Source: JBEEJL01 sp043744215 (GTDB lineage: Bacteria > Pseudomonadota > Gammaproteobacteria > Burkholderiales > JBEEJL01). From it: a DNA stretch of 64,000 nt. Shown piece by piece: positions 8,564 to 17,996 of this stretch (the stretch's first letter is position 1; each line of letters begins with the position of its first letter). A program made the translations under genes and the position numbers. The stretch spans positions 32,149 through 96,148 of the forward strand of contig JAYTVC010000014.1 in the NCBI GenBank assembly GCA_043744215.1, written 5' to 3'. Under the pieces are notes generated by a model. The model worked only from the letters and a program-made list of their open reading frames with translations. It made no database searches and was not told the DNA's origin.

Positions 8564-8860
8564 TTAAGCCCCTACCATTAACGCTATCAAAAGCGTTAAG
8601 GGAAAATAGCCCAAGGCAATCAAACACCGCAACCAGGCGTTGACCTTGTGCAGCCGCCACAACCCGAATATACCCAGTAATAGGCTGATCATTGCCAGGA
8701 TAAGAAAAGTCAGGAAGAAGGTATTATTTTCCGGCCCGATTCCGGTGAAAGGGAATAAGAGGTACGAAATAACAACCAAACACAATAGCAGTACCGGCGC
8801 CGCCGCCAACCACAGGGTTAATTTTGCAGGGTTTTCGGTTTTATTTTTTACTGTGCTCAA
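8564..8860 (-). CDS. Small hypothetical membrane protein
   Basis: A 98-residue protein with three predicted membrane helices (about residues 16-36, 45-66 and 74-96) and a charged cytoplasmic N-terminus. No family was recognised. It sits 41 bases upstream of putA and 12 bases downstream of the thioredoxin gene on the same strand, so it is probably in their operon. Confidence 0.7.
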   Translation of the reverse strand: MSTVKNKTENPAKLTLWLAAAPVLLLCLVVISYLLFPFTGIGPENNTFFLTFLILAMISLLLGIFGLWRLHKVNAWLRCLIALGYFPLTLLIALMVGA

Positions 8861-8872
8861 GGCGGCTGCCTT

Positions 8873-9232
8873 TCAGGTTTCTTCCACCGCCTGCTTGCGC
8901 ACTTCTTCCATATTCACTTCAGCGACCTTGGTAATCAACTCTTCCAATTGGCCGCCCGCCATAGCGCCGGGCTGTGCGAACAAAATAATTTTTTCGCGGA
9001 ACACCATCATGGTCGGGATCGAGCGGATCTGGAAATGCCCGGCGAGCTCCTGCTCTTCGTCCGTGTTGATTTTGGCGAACACGGCATTAGGATGTTTTTC
9101 CGACGCCTGTTCGAAAATCGGCGCAAAGCCAACGCAGGGGCCGCACCACGGCGCCCAGAAATCGACTATCACCGTGTCGTTTTTGCTCACGACATCGTCA
9201 AAATTTTCTTTGGTTAATTCTATCGTTGCCAT
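8873..9232 (-). CDS. Thioredoxin
   Basis: A 119-residue thioredoxin-fold protein with the active site FWAPWCGPC, redox cysteines at 30 and 33, and the cis-proline motif SIPTMMVF. Such proteins reduce disulfides in the cytoplasm. The ATG at 9232 is preceded by AAGGAG at 7-base spacing, so a longer in-frame start at 9301 is rejected. It is slightly longer at the C-terminus than classical thioredoxin (about 108 residues) and resembles the TrxC/YbbN-like accessory thioredoxins. Confidence 0.93.
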   Translation of the reverse strand: MATIELTKENFDDVVSKNDTVIVDFWAPWCGPCVGFAPIFEQASEKHPNAVFAKINTDEEQELAGHFQIRSIPTMMVFREKIILFAQPGAMAGGQLEELITKVAEVNMEEVRKQAVEET

Positions 9233-9260
9233 TTCAACTCCTTGTAAAAAAACAAATCTG

Positions 9261-9872
9261 TTATGCGTTCGTCTTGATCGGTGTTGCCCAGCTATTTTCA
9301 AAAAAGCGCGACTCTATCGGTTTACGCGCGCGCGGTGCCAATTCGCGCGTTTGGTAATCGCCATCAAGAATATCCGCGTCGGCTTGATAACCAACGGCAA
9401 TCATCGCCATCGGTGTGAATTGTTCCGGAATGGAAAAAGCCGTGCGCAATTTTTCCGCGTCGAAGCCGCCCATCTGGTGCGACACCAAACCTTCCGTTTC
9501 GGCTTGCAATACGAGGGCCATGCTCGCGGCGCCGGTGTCGTGTTGTGCCCAGCGGTTGGGCTGGTTGTTGTGGTCGAATAATGTGTTGGCGATGGATGCG
9601 ATGAGCACTGGCGAATTTTTAACCCACGCTTGATTCGGTGCGCCGAGGCAGGCGAAGGCTTGTTGCCATGCGGCCTGATCTGCATGTTTGTCCCATACGA
9701 TGTAACGCCACGGTTCATCGCCGAAGCACGAAGGCGCCCAGCGTGCTGCTTCCAGCATGGCGATAATTTTTTCGCGGCTGACTTTTTTATTGGCGTCGAA
9801 AGCGCGGGGGCTCCAGCGTTTGGCGAGCAGGTCGTGTATGGGTTGAAGGGTTACGGCAGATTTGGTTTGCAT
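9261..9872 (-). CDS. Nitroreductase-family flavoprotein
   Basis: A 203-residue FMN-binding NAD(P)H nitroreductase-fold protein. Seen are RWSPRAFD near the N-terminus (FMN phosphate contact), AARWAPSCFGDEPWRYIVW, the central DTGAASMALVLQAETEGLVSHQMGGFD helix and the C-terminal RARKPIESRFFE. The members of this subgroup usually reduce nitroaromatics or quinones; the natural substrate is unknown. It is 28 bases upstream of the thioredoxin gene on the same strand. Confidence 0.9.
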   Translation of the reverse strand: MQTKSAVTLQPIHDLLAKRWSPRAFDANKKVSREKIIAMLEAARWAPSCFGDEPWRYIVWDKHADQAAWQQAFACLGAPNQAWVKNSPVLIASIANTLFDHNNQPNRWAQHDTGAASMALVLQAETEGLVSHQMGGFDAEKLRTAFSIPEQFTPMAMIAVGYQADADILDGDYQTRELAPRARKPIESRFFENSWATPIKTNA

Positions 9873-9881
9873 GTTTTTCCT

Positions 9882-9909
9882 TGACTATTTATTGAAATAA
9901 TTCAGTTAC
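9882..9909 (-). repeat. Degenerate AT28 repeat copy
   Basis: About 17 of 28 positions match. It spans the stop codon of the YdcZ-type permease gene, keeping the GTAACT end on the minus strand but with a changed TTGATTAT core. Confidence 0.4.
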
Positions 9910-10345
9910 GAACCACCAGCACCGCGCCGGCAATCAGCATCAATACGCCGATGAATCTTAACAGGCTGATTGGTTGTAGCGGATACCCGAGCAACCCGAA
10001 TTGGTCGAGCACCATCGACGCGCACAATTGCCCGCAAATAATCAGCGCAAAATACGTCGTGGCGCCAAGTTTTGGGCCGAGCAGGATGGAACCCACCACA
10101 TAAATCGCGCCGAGAAATCCACCTAGCCACGACCACAGTGATGGCGTGGCGACGGCCGCTGCACTGGGAATGGGAATGCGCATCAGCACACCGACGACAA
10201 CCAACGCGACCAGGCCCACCGCAAAATTCGCCAGCGCGCCCCATAACGGATGCCCAAGTGCATTGCGGATGCCGGAGTTCATGGCGATTTGTATGGGCAG
10301 GCCGATACCGACGACGAAGGCGGCGAGGACGGTGAAGAAGTTCAT
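9902..10345 (-). CDS. DMT-superfamily YdcZ-type permease
   Basis: A 147-residue integral membrane protein with five hydrophobic segments spread over the whole length. The N-terminal IGLPIQIAMNSGIRNALGHPLWGAL and the LGPKLGATTYFALIICGQL motif match the YdcZ (DUF606) half-size drug/metabolite transporters, thought to act as dimers. The substrate is unknown. An SD-like AAGGA stands before the ATG. Confidence 0.88.
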   Translation of the reverse strand: MNFFTVLAAFVVGIGLPIQIAMNSGIRNALGHPLWGALANFAVGLVALVVVGVLMRIPIPSAAAVATPSLWSWLGGFLGAIYVVGSILLGPKLGATTYFALIICGQLCASMVLDQFGLLGYPLQPISLLRFIGVLMLIAGAVLVVRN

Positions 10346-10412
10346 GGGATTCCTTGTGGAAAATTGAATGGAGGCGGGGTGAATTTCAGGAAATGAATGG
10401 CTTGCAGTTTAC

Positions 10413-10451
10413 CCCATCCCCACCCTGACCCTGGCCTTGAAGGCGAGGGGA
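10413..10451. repeat. REP-like intergenic repeat, copy A
   Basis: CCCATCCCCACCCTGACCC followed by GGCCTTGAAGGCGAGGGG. The same layout recurs at 33803-33841, with an internal CCTTGAAGG-type hairpin. Such elements are common scattered repeats in proteobacteria. Confidence 0.7.
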
Positions 10452-10493
10452 TTTTCTCTTTTCAATTAATCCCACCGGCAAATATTAATGCCA

Positions 10494-11192
10494 TCACGCC
10501 ATATCAAACAACAAAAACTCCGCGTGATTTTTTGTGCTTAAGCTCAGCCATTTTTCATCGTGAATTTTTGCGCCGTCGCCAGCGTTCAATACTTGTCCAT
10601 TCACTTCCATACTGCCACGCGCGACGTGAATATAGGCGACACGGCCATTTTCGATGCTTTTCGTAAGTATTTGATTATTATCAATAATTGAGGCGTATAT
10701 CGACGCATCCTGAAATATTTTTGCCGAGCCTTCACGCGCATCGAACGATGCAATCAAACGTAATTGCCCGCGCTTTTCGTCATCGCTGAATGGCTTTTCT
10801 TCGTAGCCGGGTTGGATGCCGGTGAACTTGGGCATCAGCCAGATTTGCAGCAAATGCACTTGCTCGGTTTGCGAGGCATTAAATTCGCTGTGGGTCACGC
10901 CCGTGCCCGCGCTCATGCGTTGCACATTGCCCGGTTTGATGACCGAGCCGTTGCCCATGCTGTCTTTGTGTTGCAACGCGCCTTCCAACACATAGGTGAT
11001 GATTTCCATATCGCGATGGCCGTGGGTGCCAAAGCCCATGCCGGGCGCGACGTAATCTTCGTTGATCACGCGCAACGAGCCGAAGCCCATTTCTTGCGGG
11101 TCGTAATATTCGGCGAATGAAAAAGAGTGGGAAGTTTTCAGCCAGCCGTGATCGAATTGGCCTCGGTCGGTGCTTTTGCGTAGGGTAATCAT
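10494..11192 (-). CDS. Pirin-family bicupin protein
   Basis: A 232-residue pirin (YhhW-like) protein. The N-terminal cupin has DRGQFDHGWLKTSHSFSFAEYYDP, GTHGHRDMEIITYVLEGALQHKDSMG with the metal-binding His/His/Glu set, and QRMSAGTGVTHSEFNAS with the fourth His. The C-terminal half is the second, degenerate cupin. Several pirins have quercetin 2,3-dioxygenase activity; the physiological role is generally unknown. One AT28 copy lies within. Confidence 0.94.
   Translation of the reverse strand: MITLRKSTDRGQFDHGWLKTSHSFSFAEYYDPQEMGFGSLRVINEDYVAPGMGFGTHGHRDMEIITYVLEGALQHKDSMGNGSVIKPGNVQRMSAGTGVTHSEFNASQTEQVHLLQIWLMPKFTGIQPGYEEKPFSDDEKRGQLRLIASFDAREGSAKIFQDASIYASIIDNNQILTKSIENGRVAYIHVARGSMEVNGQVLNAGDGAKIHDEKWLSLSTKNHAEFLLFDMA
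10663..10690 (+). repeat. AT28 repeat copy inside the pirin gene
   Basis: Reads GTAAGTATTTGATTATTATC then AATAATTG. The middle TTGATTATTATCAA also happens to equal the FNR/ANR consensus. On the coding strand it encodes IDNNQILTKS. Confidence 0.7.
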
Positions 11193-11231
11193 GGGAATGC
11201 GCTTTCGAAAAAAACAAAATTTAATTTCAGC

Positions 11232-11312
11232 AGGATGGGCAAAGCGATAACCTGCCCATCATGATTTCAAGCGATGGGCACGTCCACGAAGTGCATGGAC
11301 TTTGCCCATCCT
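11232..11312. repeat. Inverted repeat element with AGGATGGGCAAAG arms
   Basis: AGGATGGGCAAAG at 11232-11244 is matched by its reverse complement CTTTGCCCATCCT at 11300-11312, with further TGCCCATC / GATGGGCA words between. The same motif occurs at 33867-33896. It lies between the pirin gene and an RND permease gene and may act as a terminator-like structure. Confidence 0.65.
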
Positions 11313-11320
11313 ACCCATCT

Positions 11321-14300
11321 CTATTTCCTTAACGGTTGCAACTCTGGCAACGCAGCTTCATCTTCTTCATGCCGCTGACGCTTGCCCACCAAAATGGTGT
11401 AAGCCGTCGGAATCACAAACAGCGTAAGGAACGTGCCCAGCAGCAATCCGCCCACAATCACCCAGCCTATTGGCCGGCGGCTTTCGGCACCGGCACCAGT
11501 GGCGATGGCGAGGGGCACGGCACCCAATACCATCGCCGCTGTGGTCATCAAAATCGGGCGCAATCTCAATGTAGCGGCTTCGATGACGGCTTCGGTTTTT
11601 TCCATGCCTTTGTCGCGCAACTGGTTGGCGAATTCCACAATCAAAATGCCGTGCTTGGTAATGAGGCCGATCAGCATAACGAGGCCGATCTGGCTGTAGG
11701 TATTGAGCGTCGCGCCAGTAAATTTTAGCGCGAGCAATGCGCCCGTCATAGCCAAGGGCACGGTTAACAGAATGATGAATGGCGAGACGAAACTTTCAAA
11801 TTGCGCGGCGAGCACGAGATAAATAAATAACAGCGCGAGCACAAAGGTTAAATAAAGCGTCGCGCCCGATTCGCGGAACTCGCGCGAGGTGCCATCGAGA
11901 GATGTTTGCGCGCTTTTGCCGAGCACTTCTTCGGCGGCCTGATCCATAAAAGTCAACGCTTCACCCAAGGTGGCGCCGGGCGCGATGTTGGCTTGAATAA
12001 TGGCGGCGCGCAGGCGGTTGAAGTGGTTGAGTTCTTTCGGTGCAACCGTTTCGCGCACGCTGACCAGATTGGACAACTGCACCAACTTGCCGTCTTTGGC
12101 TCGTACATAAATCGATGTGAGATCGGTGGGATCGCGCCGGTCTTTGTCTTCGAGCTGTAAAATCACATCGTATTGTTTGCCTTCTTTTTTGAAGCGCGTC
12201 ACTTGACGGCCGCCCAATAAGGTTTCCAGCGTGCGCCCTACCGTATCCACTTCTGCGCCGACGTCGGCTGCTTTGTCGCGATTCAAATCCACCAATAATT
12301 GCGGCTTGTTAAGTTTGAGGTCGGAATCGACGTTCACCAATACTTTTGACGCTCGGGCCTTGGCCATAATTTTTTCCACCGCCGTATCCAGTTCCTCATA
12401 AGTGTTCGCCTGCACAACGAACTGCACAGGAGGATTACGAAAGCTCTGGCCCAACGAGGGCGGGCTAATGGGAAACGCCAACACACCGGGCAGCCCCATC
12501 ATCTTCGGCGCGACACTCCCTATTACCGCTGCTTGCGGCTTGCGCTGGTCCCACGGCTTGAGCGATACAAATGCAAACGCCAGATTGACCGGATTGGGCC
12601 GTTCAAGTCCGGGAGCCACGACAACAAAATAGGTGTTGATTTCCGGCACGTCTTTGTAAATGCTTTCCAGCGCCCGTGCATAGGTGTCGGTATATTTCAT
12701 GGTGGAGCCGTCAGGGGCCAGCATCATGCCAAGAAAAAATCCGCGGTCTTCGGTGGGCGCAAGTTCGGATTTCAGTTGCTGGAACGCCCACACCATAGTG
12801 CCCGCAACACAAATAAACACGAGGCCGACCACCCAGCGGTGACGAAGCGCGCGCGTGAGCAGCGAACGGTAGGCATTGTTCATGGCATGAAAAAATTTCT
12901 CCGTCGCATTAAACAACGCGCCGTGCTTAGCCTGGTGTTTGAGCAGTTTGGAACACATCATCGGCGTTAATGTAAGGGCCACGAATCCCGACACTAAAAC
13001 CGCCGCAGCGACGGTTAGCGCAAACTCCGTGAACAAGCGCCCCGTGTTGCCGGTCATGAATGCCAGTGGTGTGAACACGGCGGCCAATGTAATCGTCATC
13101 GCCATCACGGCAAAGGCGATTTCCTTTGAGCCAACGATGGAGGCTTTGTAGGGCGACATGCCCTCTTCGATGTGGCGATGAATGTTTTCCAGCACGACAA
13201 TGGCGTCATCCACCACCAAACCAATCGCTAACACGACGCCCAATAGCGTGAGAATGTTGATGGAAAATCCCAACGCATAAAGAAAAATAAATGAGCCGAT
13301 CAATGAAACCGGTATCGTCACAAACGGAATCAGCGTGGCGCGGAACGAGCGCAGGAACAAAAATATTACCAGCACCACCAGCACCACCGCCTCGGCCATC
13401 GTGGTGTAAACGGCCTTGATGGATTGTTCAATAAAAACGGAGCTGTCGTAGGCTACCTGTAATTTCATACCCTCAGGCAATGCGGAGGCGATGCGCGGCA
13501 ACTGGGCCTTGACACCCTGAATCACCGACAACGTATTCGCCGTGGATTGCTTGACGACGCCAAGACCCACCGCGTCGTTGCCGTTTACGCGCACGATATT
13601 GCGCTCGTCTGCCGCGCCCACTTCGGCGCGGCCGATGTCTTTGAGCCGAACGGGATATCCGCGCACTTCGGCAATGATCAGCTCGTTGAATTGTTCCGGT
13701 GAACGCAAATCCGTTTCCGTGAGCACGGTGAATTCCCGTTGCGAAGACTCAATACGACCCGATGGCACTTCGATATTTTGCCGTCGCAGCGCGGCTTCGA
13801 TGTCCTGCGGCGTAAGCGCATAGGCGGCGAGACGATCGCGGTCTAGCCATAAACGCATGGCGTATTGGCGCCCGCCGGCGACGATCACGCTTGCCACGCC
13901 GGGCAAAGATTTAATGCTGTCGGCAACGTAGCGATCAGCGTAATCGGTGATGTCCAGCGCCGAATGTCGATCGCTGGAAAACGCGATCCACACCACGGCT
14001 TGTGCGTCCGCTTCTATTTTGGCGACGGTAGATTCATCGGCCGCTTCGGGCAAGCGTGCGCGCACCCGTGCTACGCGGTCGCGCACGTCGTTGGCCGACA
14101 CGTCGACGTTGCGATCCAACGTAAATTCGATGGTGATCTGGCTGACTTCTTCACGGCTCACCGATTTGATGGTGCGCAAACCTTCGATGCCGGAGAGGGA
14201 ATCCTCCAGTGGTTGCGTGATCTGGCTTTCAATCACCTGCGCCGACGCACCTTTGTACACGGTGCGCACCGACACAATCGGCGCATCAATTTTCGGATAC

Positions 14301-14407
14301 TCACGAATGGATAATCGCTGAAACGCAATCACACCGAGCAGGATGATGGTCAGGCTCATCACCGTGGCAAGCACTGGGCGCTTGATGGAGAGTTCGGGGA
14401 GGAACAT
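11321..14407 (-). CDS. RND efflux pump inner-membrane permease (HAE1 family)
   Basis: A 1028-residue proton-driven drug exporter of the AcrB/MexB class. Features are the start FLPELSIKRPVLATVMSL, porter-domain segments (SANDVRDRVARVRARLPE), the TM4 acidic pair in GLVVDDAIVVLENIHRHIEEG, the TM10-11 block (LMIGLITKHGILIVEFANQLRDKG) and 12 membrane helices in two halves. It ends in a charged tail. It works with the adaptor encoded 8 bases upstream. No outer-membrane channel gene is adjacent, so a TolC-type protein from elsewhere is needed. The substrate cannot be predicted. Confidence 0.95.
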   Translation of the reverse strand: MFLPELSIKRPVLATVMSLTIILLGVIAFQRLSIREYPKIDAPIVSVRTVYKGASAQVIESQITQPLEDSLSGIEGLRTIKSVSREEVSQITIEFTLDRNVDVSANDVRDRVARVRARLPEAADESTVAKIEADAQAVVWIAFSSDRHSALDITDYADRYVADSIKSLPGVASVIVAGGRQYAMRLWLDRDRLAAYALTPQDIEAALRRQNIEVPSGRIESSQREFTVLTETDLRSPEQFNELIIAEVRGYPVRLKDIGRAEVGAADERNIVRVNGNDAVGLGVVKQSTANTLSVIQGVKAQLPRIASALPEGMKLQVAYDSSVFIEQSIKAVYTTMAEAVVLVVLVIFLFLRSFRATLIPFVTIPVSLIGSFIFLYALGFSINILTLLGVVLAIGLVVDDAIVVLENIHRHIEEGMSPYKASIVGSKEIAFAVMAMTITLAAVFTPLAFMTGNTGRLFTEFALTVAAAVLVSGFVALTLTPMMCSKLLKHQAKHGALFNATEKFFHAMNNAYRSLLTRALRHRWVVGLVFICVAGTMVWAFQQLKSELAPTEDRGFFLGMMLAPDGSTMKYTDTYARALESIYKDVPEINTYFVVVAPGLERPNPVNLAFAFVSLKPWDQRKPQAAVIGSVAPKMMGLPGVLAFPISPPSLGQSFRNPPVQFVVQANTYEELDTAVEKIMAKARASKVLVNVDSDLKLNKPQLLVDLNRDKAADVGAEVDTVGRTLETLLGGRQVTRFKKEGKQYDVILQLEDKDRRDPTDLTSIYVRAKDGKLVQLSNLVSVRETVAPKELNHFNRLRAAIIQANIAPGATLGEALTFMDQAAEEVLGKSAQTSLDGTSREFRESGATLYLTFVLALLFIYLVLAAQFESFVSPFIILLTVPLAMTGALLALKFTGATLNTYSQIGLVMLIGLITKHGILIVEFANQLRDKGMEKTEAVIEAATLRLRPILMTTAAMVLGAVPLAIATGAGAESRRPIGWVIVGGLLLGTFLTLFVIPTAYTILVGKRQRHEEDEAALPELQPLRK

Positions 14408-14415
14408 TTATTTAA

Positions 14416-15546
14416 TCAGCCTTTGGTTGGCGCGGTGTTCACGGGGGCAATCGGTTTCGCAGGATCGACATTTTGCGCGGGCTTCGGTGCTTCTGCGGGC
14501 GGCCCCACCTGTACCAACCCATCCGGTTGTAATTTCATCTGGCCGTCGGTGACGACAACATCGGTCGCCGCGAGGCCGGAAATAATTTCCACCTCGCCGC
14601 CGCTGCGTTTGCCGGTTTCAACTTTGCTGAGTTTGGCTTTGCCTTCTACGATGCGATAAACAAAACTATCTTTGCCTTTGGGGATGATGGCCTGCTCGGG
14701 AATCAGCATCGCATTGGCTTTGGCGTCGAGTTGTAAACTCACGCGTGCGAACATGCCGGGACGCAGTTTGCCGCCGGGGTTGGTGACTTTGGCGCGGACC
14801 AGAATGGTGCGCGTCTGTTCGTCCACAGCGGGCTCGATGGCGTAAATGTTCCCTGTGTAATTTCCCTGCGGAAACGCATCGACTTTCATGCTCACCGGCT
14901 GATTGTGCGCAACTTTGGCAAGAAATACTTCGGGCACGCGAAAATCCAGTTTCATCACGTCGATGTTATCGAGCCGCACGATTTCTGTGCCCGGCTGCAC
15001 ATAGGCGCCGGAACTGACTTTGCGCAAACCCACCACGCCGGAGAACGGCGCGCGAATAATGGTTTTAGTCAGCCGCGCTTCGTCTTCCGCCTGTTTGGCG
15101 GCGGCGCGGGCACGGTTGCTGCGCGCTTCATCCAGCGCTTGCTGGCTGATGAAACCCTGATTGAATAAATCCTGCGCGCGATCCATGCGCTGTTTGTTGA
15201 GCATGGCGTCCGCGCTGCTGCCCGCCACTTGCGCCTGAAATTCCGCAGCCTCAAGCGTGACCAGTTTCGCTTTCGCGGCGATGGCCTGGCCCTCGGCGAA
15301 ATGGATGCCGGTAATGCGCCCGGCAATTTCGGGGCGGATAATCACCGACTCATTGGCGAGCAGCGAGCCGACGGCTGATATATCGTTGGTTACGGTGGCT
15401 AATTTTACTGGCGCGGCTTTGACCGATGTGGGACGCGGGGGCCCACCCGGCGCTTGTGCGAAAACATGCAAGGAAGCGCACAAGCACACCCATGTAAACG
15501 CGACGCTGATTTTATTGCGTGAAATCAATAGAGGCATAAAATGCAT
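14416..15546 (-). CDS. RND efflux periplasmic adaptor (membrane fusion protein)
   Basis: A 376-residue adaptor. After a signal peptide (SVAFTWVCLCASLHVFA) come the barrel-sandwich start (ISAVGSLLANESVIIRPEIAGRI), a helical hairpin (DLFNQGFISQQALDEARS), the lipoyl half (IIRAPFSGVVGLRKVSSGAYVQPG) and the beta-barrel and membrane-proximal parts. A Pro/Ala-rich tail ends the protein. It bridges the permease and an outer membrane channel. The ATG at 15546 gives a normal signal peptide; a start three codons later is also possible. It is divergent from gluQ. Confidence 0.93.
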   Translation of the reverse strand: MHFMPLLISRNKISVAFTWVCLCASLHVFAQAPGGPPRPTSVKAAPVKLATVTNDISAVGSLLANESVIIRPEIAGRITGIHFAEGQAIAAKAKLVTLEAAEFQAQVAGSSADAMLNKQRMDRAQDLFNQGFISQQALDEARSNRARAAAKQAEDEARLTKTIIRAPFSGVVGLRKVSSGAYVQPGTEIVRLDNIDVMKLDFRVPEVFLAKVAHNQPVSMKVDAFPQGNYTGNIYAIEPAVDEQTRTILVRAKVTNPGGKLRPGMFARVSLQLDAKANAMLIPEQAIIPKGKDSFVYRIVEGKAKLSKVETGKRSGGEVEIISGLAATDVVVTDGQMKLQPDGLVQVGPPAEAPKPAQNVDPAKPIAPVNTAPTKG

Positions 15547-15652
15547 GAGAGTTGGATTACCTGAAACTTCGTAAGTTCGGTTCGGCGGCAAAGCAGTCGC
15601 CGGTTTTTATTGCACGGATTCATTATAGCCCTCGCTTGATTCGATTTGTCCC

Positions 15653-16564
15653 ATGACTACGCCAAACATTTATGGTGGCCGCTTCGCTCCCTCTCCAACC
15701 GGCCCGCTGCATTTCGGCTCGCTCGTTGCCGCCGTTGGCAGTTATCTTGATGCCAAAGCCCATGGCGGCCAGTGGCGGGTGCGCATGGAAGACCTGGACA
15801 CGCCACGCAACATGCCCGGCGCAGCCGATGGCATTTTGCGTGCGCTGGAAAAATTCGGCTTCGCATGGGATGGCGACGTGGTCTATCAAAGTGAACGCAT
15901 TCAGTTGTATGAAGCTGCGTTGCAGAGTCTGCGCGAAAAAAAACTTGTCTATCCTTGTGCATGCACACGAAAAGAAATCGCCGACTCGTCTATCCTCGGC
16001 ATAAATGGACCCGTGTATCCGGGCACCTGTCGCCATGCCTTGCCCGCAGGCCGCGAAGCGCGTGCGTGGCGCGTATGCGCTGACAAAAAAATGATAATAT
16101 TCAATGACTTACATTATGGCGATATTTCGCAAAATGTCGCCTCGCAAGTCGGCGATTTTGTATTGCTGCGTGCCGATGGCCGCGTAGCTTATCAACTCGC
16201 TGTTGTCGTGGACGATGCCGAACAAAAAATTTCCCATGTTGTTCGCGGCGCGGATTTACTCGGCTCGGCTCCGCGACAAATATATTTGCAGCAGCTTCTC
16301 GGTTACGCGACGCCGCACTATTTGCATCTGCCCGTCGCCGTGAACGAGCGTGGCGAAAAACTCAGCAAGCAAACGTTGGCAGCACCGTTAGACGCAGACA
16401 ACCCGCTGCCAAATCTGCGCGCCGCGCTGAACTTTCTTGGCCAGCGGCTGCCCGACAAGTCGCACAACCTGTGCGAAACGTGGGAATGGGCGATCAGGCA
16501 CTGGTCGCGGGAAAGCATTCCGCGCGTCGACACCTCAGTGCCCAATATACGCATTTCGTCGTAA
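15653..16564 (+). CDS. gluQ: Glutamyl-Q tRNA(Asp) synthetase
   Basis: A 303-residue truncated glutamyl-tRNA synthetase homologue lacking the anticodon-binding domain. GluQ charges the queuosine base of tRNA(Asp) with glutamate. The ATP-binding HIGH-type motif is RFAPSPTGPLHFGSL (residues 10-24) and the KMSKS-type motif is GEKLSKQTLA. The zinc ligands are CAC in YPCACTRKE together with YPGTCRH. One AT28 copy is embedded in the middle. It is transcribed away from the RND operon. Confidence 0.95.
   Translation: MTTPNIYGGRFAPSPTGPLHFGSLVAAVGSYLDAKAHGGQWRVRMEDLDTPRNMPGAADGILRALEKFGFAWDGDVVYQSERIQLYEAALQSLREKKLVYPCACTRKEIADSSILGINGPVYPGTCRHALPAGREARAWRVCADKKMIIFNDLHYGDISQNVASQVGDFVLLRADGRVAYQLAVVVDDAEQKISHVVRGADLLGSAPRQIYLQQLLGYATPHYLHLPVAVNERGEKLSKQTLAAPLDADNPLPNLRAALNFLGQRLPDKSHNLCETWEWAIRHWSRESIPRVDTSVPNIRISS
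16085..16112 (-). repeat. AT28 repeat copy inside gluQ
   Basis: Complement strand reads GTAAGTCATTGAATATTATC followed by ATTTTTTT. It encodes KKMIIFNDLHY, an AT-rich island inside the gene. Confidence 0.65.
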
Positions 16565-16651
16565 AATATAGGCATTCCGTCGCGCGGCCGTAGCGCGTTG
16601 CGAGCGTAACAGACAAACTTTCAACTTCACCCATTCAACATTCCCCACGCC

Positions 16652-17851
16652 ATGAACTCAAACACCAGCAGCTATGGCCCTCCCAAACCCCGTCGCCTGC
16701 GCTGGATTGTGTCGATCATAGTGCTCGCGCTGGTGTTCGGTGCCGGCGGTTTCTGGGCGATGAAAAACAAAAAATCTACGGCCGTCGCAGAAGCGAAGCC
16801 CGCCGACAAACCGTTGGTGATGGAATTGGCCGCGAACGATGTGGCCACCGTCGTCAGCCGCGAATTGCGCGCCAGCTTGTCGTTGTCGGGCACGCTCATG
16901 CCGCTGAACCAGACCACGGTGAAATCCAAAGTCGCTGCCGAAGTGCGCGAAATTCTGGTGCAAGAGGGAAATAAAATATCCAAGGGACAAATCATTGCGC
17001 GGCTTGATGTGGCCGACCTGCGTGCGCGGCTCGCCTCGCAGCAAGCGTCGGTCGATGAGGTGCGCGCGCGCGTATCGCTGGCGGAAAAAAACCGCGAAAC
17101 CAATCTAGCGCTGCTGAAACAAAATTTTATTTCGCAAAATGCTTTCGACAGCATCGCCAGCAACGTCGATGTGAGCCAAGCATCATTGCGCGCCGCGCAG
17201 GCACAACTGGAAATCGCCAAGCGCGCCATGGACGACGCGGTAGTGCGCGCACCGATGGACGGCATCGTGAGCAAACGGTTTGTGCAGCCAGGCGAAAAAA
17301 TTAATTTTGATTCGCCCATCGCCACCCTTGTCGATCTTGCCAGGTTGGAACTGGAAGCGCCGGTACCCGCGAGCGAAATCCCTCGCGTGAAAATTGGGCA
17401 GGAAGTGGCGTTCAACGTCGATGGTTTTAACGGCCGCAACTTTATCGGTGAAGTGGAACGCATTAACCCGGCGGCAGAAAGCGGCTCGCGTTCGATCATC
17501 GTGTATGTGGCGGTGAACAACACCGACAACGCACTCAAGGGCGGTATGTTCGCCAAGGGCAATATCACCATCGACAAAACCGCGGCAGTGCCGCTGGTGC
17601 CGCTGAGCGCATTGCGCCAGGAAAAAGACCATATCGTTGTGCATCAAATCGTCGATGGCAAAATTGTTGCGCAACCGGTGACGCTGGGTTTGCGCAACGA
17701 AGACGAAGGCGTGGCGGAAATCAAATCCGGCCTCGCCGAGGGCGCGCAAATCATCGCGGTGAAACTCGATAGCGTTAAAGTTGGCACCGCCGTGACCACG
17801 GCGAAAACCGCCATGGATGCGGAAACGAAACCGGCTGCGATGAAAAATTGA
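16652..17851 (+). CDS. RND efflux periplasmic adaptor (second system)
   Basis: A 399-residue membrane fusion protein. It has an uncleaved-looking N-terminal membrane anchor (IVSIIVLALVFGAGGFWAM, about residues 19-37), barrel-sandwich sequence LSGTLMPLNQTTVKSKVAAEV, a coiled-coil hairpin with KQNFISQNAFDSIASN, the lipoyl half VVRAPMDGIVSKRFVQPGEKI and a beta-barrel. It is the partner of the permease encoded 145 bases downstream. The spacer between them holds one AT28 copy. Confidence 0.93.
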   Translation: MNSNTSSYGPPKPRRLRWIVSIIVLALVFGAGGFWAMKNKKSTAVAEAKPADKPLVMELAANDVATVVSRELRASLSLSGTLMPLNQTTVKSKVAAEVREILVQEGNKISKGQIIARLDVADLRARLASQQASVDEVRARVSLAEKNRETNLALLKQNFISQNAFDSIASNVDVSQASLRAAQAQLEIAKRAMDDAVVRAPMDGIVSKRFVQPGEKINFDSPIATLVDLARLELEAPVPASEIPRVKIGQEVAFNVDGFNGRNFIGEVERINPAAESGSRSIIVYVAVNNTDNALKGGMFAKGNITIDKTAAVPLVPLSALRQEKDHIVVHQIVDGKIVAQPVTLGLRNEDEGVAEIKSGLAEGAQIIAVKLDSVKVGTAVTTAKTAMDAETKPAAMKN

Positions 17852-17866
17852 CGTTTGGGAATGATT

Positions 17867-17894
17867 AAAATATTCATTATAATCAAATAGTTAC
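17867..17894 (-). repeat. AT28 repeat copy between second adaptor and permease genes
   Basis: Near-perfect copy (complement GTAACTATTTGATTATAATG then AATATTTT), 15 bases after the adaptor stop codon. Confidence 0.85.
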
Positions 17895-17996
17895 GTTAAT
17901 AGCTTTCACGCCCGCGCAAGCGGCAATGACGGCGACATTAAACGGCGGCAACATGCATAGCGCCGATCTGCGCGGCAAACAGCAGGAATAATCACT

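Noticed and set aside
10672..10685. FNR/ANR boxes: TTGATTATTATCAA and similar words at many AT28 copies
   Set aside because: Only a few copies keep the ATCA right half; conservation extends well beyond an FNR box on both sides, and most copies are after genes or inside them.
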